A stretch of DNA of 7,500 nt from Thiorhodovibrio sp. (lineage in GTDB: Bacteria; Pseudomonadota; Gammaproteobacteria; Chromatiales; Chromatiaceae), in the NCBI GenBank assembly GCA_007128075.1, contig SKYD01000205.1, positions 1 through 7,500 on the forward strand. Direction: 5' to 3'. The position numbers and the translations under genes were made by a program. Numbering within the stretch: the stretch's first letter is position 1; the number at the start of each line of letters is the position of its first letter. Shown here one piece after another: positions 6,397 through 7,500 of this stretch. Below the pieces are notes generated by a model. That model had not been told where the DNA came from, did no database searches, and was given only the letters and a program-made list of their open reading frames with translations.

Positions 6397-6771
6397 TCAC
6401 CATTGAATCGATACTCGTAATTCGTATCTCCCCCATGGTTTATCAGCCTCCACACGAACCGTAGCTTTCGACAGCCCTGCTTGGCGAGCTCCTTCTTCGC
6501 TTGCCGATTTACATAGAGATTCAATGCTTACATCAGTCCGCTTAAAAAATTCTTCCGATCCAGGAGAAATAGCCTCAATATCCAATGTCAGATAAGAGGA
6601 GCTCTGGCTATTTAAATAATCACGTCTAACCGTTCTATGCGTTTCATTTTCTATTCTCTTGAATAGCTCCTGCTTTTTTCGTTCGATTTGCCTGAGACGT
6701 TCCAGCTCGAGCGGGTTAGTCTCTTCAACAAACTCATCTTTATTGCTCTTGAAAAAGTCAAATAAACCCAT
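6397..6771 (-). CDS. hypothetical protein, probable integron-cassette gene
   Basis: I do not recognise this 124-residue protein. It starts MGLFDFFK, has a charged helical stretch likely to form a coiled coil (about residues 20-50, rich in E, R and K), then a C-terminal part (about 58-124) with alternating beta-like segments (SYLTLDIEAI, ATVRVEAD, YELRVSIQW) that ends cleanly on an aromatic beta strand. It has no signal peptide or membrane segment. The start is well supported by AGGAGGT ending about 3 nt before the ATG at 6771. It lies just past a probable attC site: the predicted cassette junction is 48 nt upstream of the ATG, a normal short cassette leader. The segment is AT-richer than the sucrose genes, consistent with acquisition. 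Product and role are unknown. A 66-residue frame in the same region (6324-6524) is most likely a shadow. Confidence 0.7.
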   Translation of the reverse strand: MGLFDFFKSNKDEFVEETNPLELERLRQIERKKQELFKRIENETHRTVRRDYLNSQSSSYLTLDIEAISPGSEEFFKRTDVSIESLCKSASEEGARQAGLSKATVRVEADKPWGRYELRVSIQW

Positions 6772-6818
6772 GTGACCTCCTGCATTCTAAATGTCAAGTT
6801 ATGTCGGTTTCCGAGGCT

Positions 6819-6893
6819 GTCTAACGCTATGCTTCAACTAAGCCAGTTTTAAAGAGAGCGAAACAGGCTTTAGGCAAGAGCACCGTGTTAGGC
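6819..6893 (-). mobile_element. integron attC recombination site (59-base element)
   Basis: A 75-bp imperfect palindrome bounded by the two core sites that define attC. On the minus strand it opens with R'' GCCTAAC (fits RYYYAAC) and closes with R' GTTAGAC (fits GTTRRRY). The inner arms pair as well: CTAAAGCC with GGCTTAG, with TGCTCTTG facing TTGAAGCA, and the pairing continues into GTTT/AAAC around a short loop. The offset between arms gives the unpaired bases typical of a folded attC. Both orientations satisfy the core consensus. I assign the minus strand because genes on that strand flank it, one ending 125 nt before R'' and one starting 48 nt after the G/TT junction. An integrase would cut at G/TTAGAC. 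No integrase gene or attI is visible in the window. Confidence 0.75.
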
Positions 6894-7017
6894 AATATTA
6901 AATGTGGTCTGTCTCGATTTTTACCGCGCTCGTTTAAGTTGCTTCGCTTCGGCGTTGGTTTATTTTTAGAGGCTAAGCGGTCTACGGATATTTTTGGTCA
7001 ACCAAAAATCAAGGGGA
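6894..7017. other. non-coding DNA between the GIY-YIG gene and the attC site
   Basis: About 125 bp with no supported gene. Apart from the AT-rich hairpin next to the GIY-YIG stop, it holds a long-range weak inverted repeat (ACCGC near 6925 and GCGGT near 6980) enclosing a run of GC and T stretches. If the attC site belongs to a cassette carrying the GIY-YIG gene, this is that cassette's 3' spacer. Confidence 0.4.
6990..7009 (-). terminator. AT-rich hairpin just after the GIY-YIG gene
   Basis: A perfect 8-bp inverted repeat, ATTTTTGG with a 4-nt loop and CCAAAAAT, starts 8 nt after the TAA/TAG-type end of the GIY-YIG frame. Position and T-richness suit a transcription terminator for that gene on the minus strand. 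However, the T-run lies in the first arm and the stem has only two G-C pairs, so it may be weak or may not function. Confidence 0.35.
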
Positions 7018-7476
7018 TTAGGGCGCGCTCGGCAGGTTACACCCATGTTCAATAAGCACATCTTCAATGGATTGATTCTGTAATACTTCGATTACTTGAC
7101 CATTGATCAGGACACCAGGTCTTCTTCCGTTTCTCCCTACATAAGTAACTAAGCTTGGCGAGTGTTGTGCAATCTTGCGCTTTTCCCATTCCCGCAAATC
7201 ATCCCATGAAATTCCATCATTTGCAATTTGATATTCAATTTTATGATGGTTAGGATTGTAATATTTATTGGTAGATCTATGCCAATTTATTCTGTTGTAT
7301 AAATTTGATGTAATGCCGATATAAGCCACTTCATAATCGGAAGAAAATCGATACGCACCCCACTGATTTGGGAAAAATGAGGTTCTCTGAGAATTTCCGT
7401 GCCTTGCAAGTAATTGATTATAATGAAAACACTTTCCTTCCCGAGAGGTCCAAAAAGATCCTTTGGAACAGATGAT
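7018..7476 (-). CDS. GIY-YIG nuclease-like protein, start unresolved (possibly disrupted)
   Basis: The open frame covers 152 codons. It carries a GIY-YIG nuclease core: GAYRF (the GIY strand, about codons 40-44) and AYIG (the YIG strand, about 51-54), then ITSNLYNRINWH with the conserved arginine, and a downstream helix LREWEKRKIAQH with a candidate metal-binding glutamate. These motifs predict a small DNA-cleaving domain; the biological substrate is unknown. The start is the problem. The first usual start codon in frame is GTG at 7329, which would remove the GIY strand. The 49 codons before it read as convincing protein (FWTSREGK, GNSQRTSFFPNQWG) but contain no ATG, GTG or TTG. Just upstream the frame reads ATG-TAG (7482-7477). 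Either codon 2 carries an amber mutation or sequencing error, or the gene is a pseudogene. It is AT-rich and lies upstream of the attC site, so it probably belongs to the accessory segment. Confidence 0.68.
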   Translation of the reverse strand: MICSKGSFWTSREGKCFHYNQLLARHGNSQRTSFFPNQWGAYRFSSDYEVAYIGITSNLYNRINWHRSTNKYYNPNHHKIEYQIANDGISWDDLREWEKRKIAQHSPSLVTYVGRNGRRPGVLINGQVIEVLQNQSIEDVLIEHGCNLPSAP

Positions 7477-7500
7477 CTACATTAAGGATGCCGTAACACC

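Noticed and set aside
6243..6464. Plus-strand 73-codon frame at the right of the sucrose operon
   Set aside because: It is rich in Arg, Gln and Lys, runs antisense into the unknown gene, and has no ribosome site of note.
6324..6524. A 66-codon minus-strand frame overlapping the unknown 124-codon gene
   Set aside because: The longer frame has a strong ribosome site and a coherent protein pattern. The shorter one starts inside it without a clear ribosome site. A frameshift joining the two is possible but nothing demands it.
6924..6983. Degenerate attC between GIY-YIG gene and the attC site
   Set aside because: Only a 5-bp terminal repeat (ACCGC/GCGGT) is visible, GTTTAAG does not fit GTTRRRY, and the inner arms do not pair well.

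Overview
The window looks like a piece of a proteobacterial chromosome, most likely gammaproteobacterial. This is inferred from the gene set: a YdcH-family protein, the Hsp70/DUF2760 pair, a CRP/FNR-type regulator and a sucrose-phosphate synthase/phosphatase pair. Strong GGAGG-type ribosome sites precede several genes. A halotolerant or sulfur/methane-oxidising relative that uses sucrose as a compatible solute would fit, but the sequence alone cannot fix the taxon. Every gene I can support is on the minus strand, so transcription runs from right to left.

Right end (about 6300-7500): an AT-richer accessory segment. It holds a GIY-YIG nuclease-like frame whose 5' end is problematic (an ATG is followed at once by an amber codon), a 75-bp imperfect palindrome with every hallmark of an integron attC site, and a small unrecognised gene that begins 48 nt after the predicted cassette junction. 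I read this as the remains of, or the edge of, an integron gene-cassette array. No integrase is visible.

Centre (3160-6158): a tightly coupled sucrose operon. A bifunctional-looking sucrose-phosphate synthase has a C-terminal HAD domain with lost catalytic residues. It overlaps by 4 nt a stand-alone sucrose-6-phosphate phosphatase with the complete HAD motif set. The phosphatase overlaps by 8 nt a CRP/FNR-family regulator (2460-3167). That regulator keeps the FNR-like DNA-reading residues and three of the four FNR iron-sulfur cysteine positions.

Left (1-2146): a 78-aa YdcH-family protein, then a DUF2760 membrane-anchored protein overlapping by 4 nt (GTGA) an Hsp70-family ATPase. The Hsp70 gene runs off the left edge, leaving about 375 N-terminal residues.

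The 313-bp gap between the regulator and ydcH is rich in dyad symmetry. It contains three or four consecutive hairpins, a possible terminator for the sucrose operon and a weak Fur-box-like match. The clearest leads for follow-up are the attC site with its cassette genes, the sugar operon coupled to an FNR-like regulator, and the structured gap.
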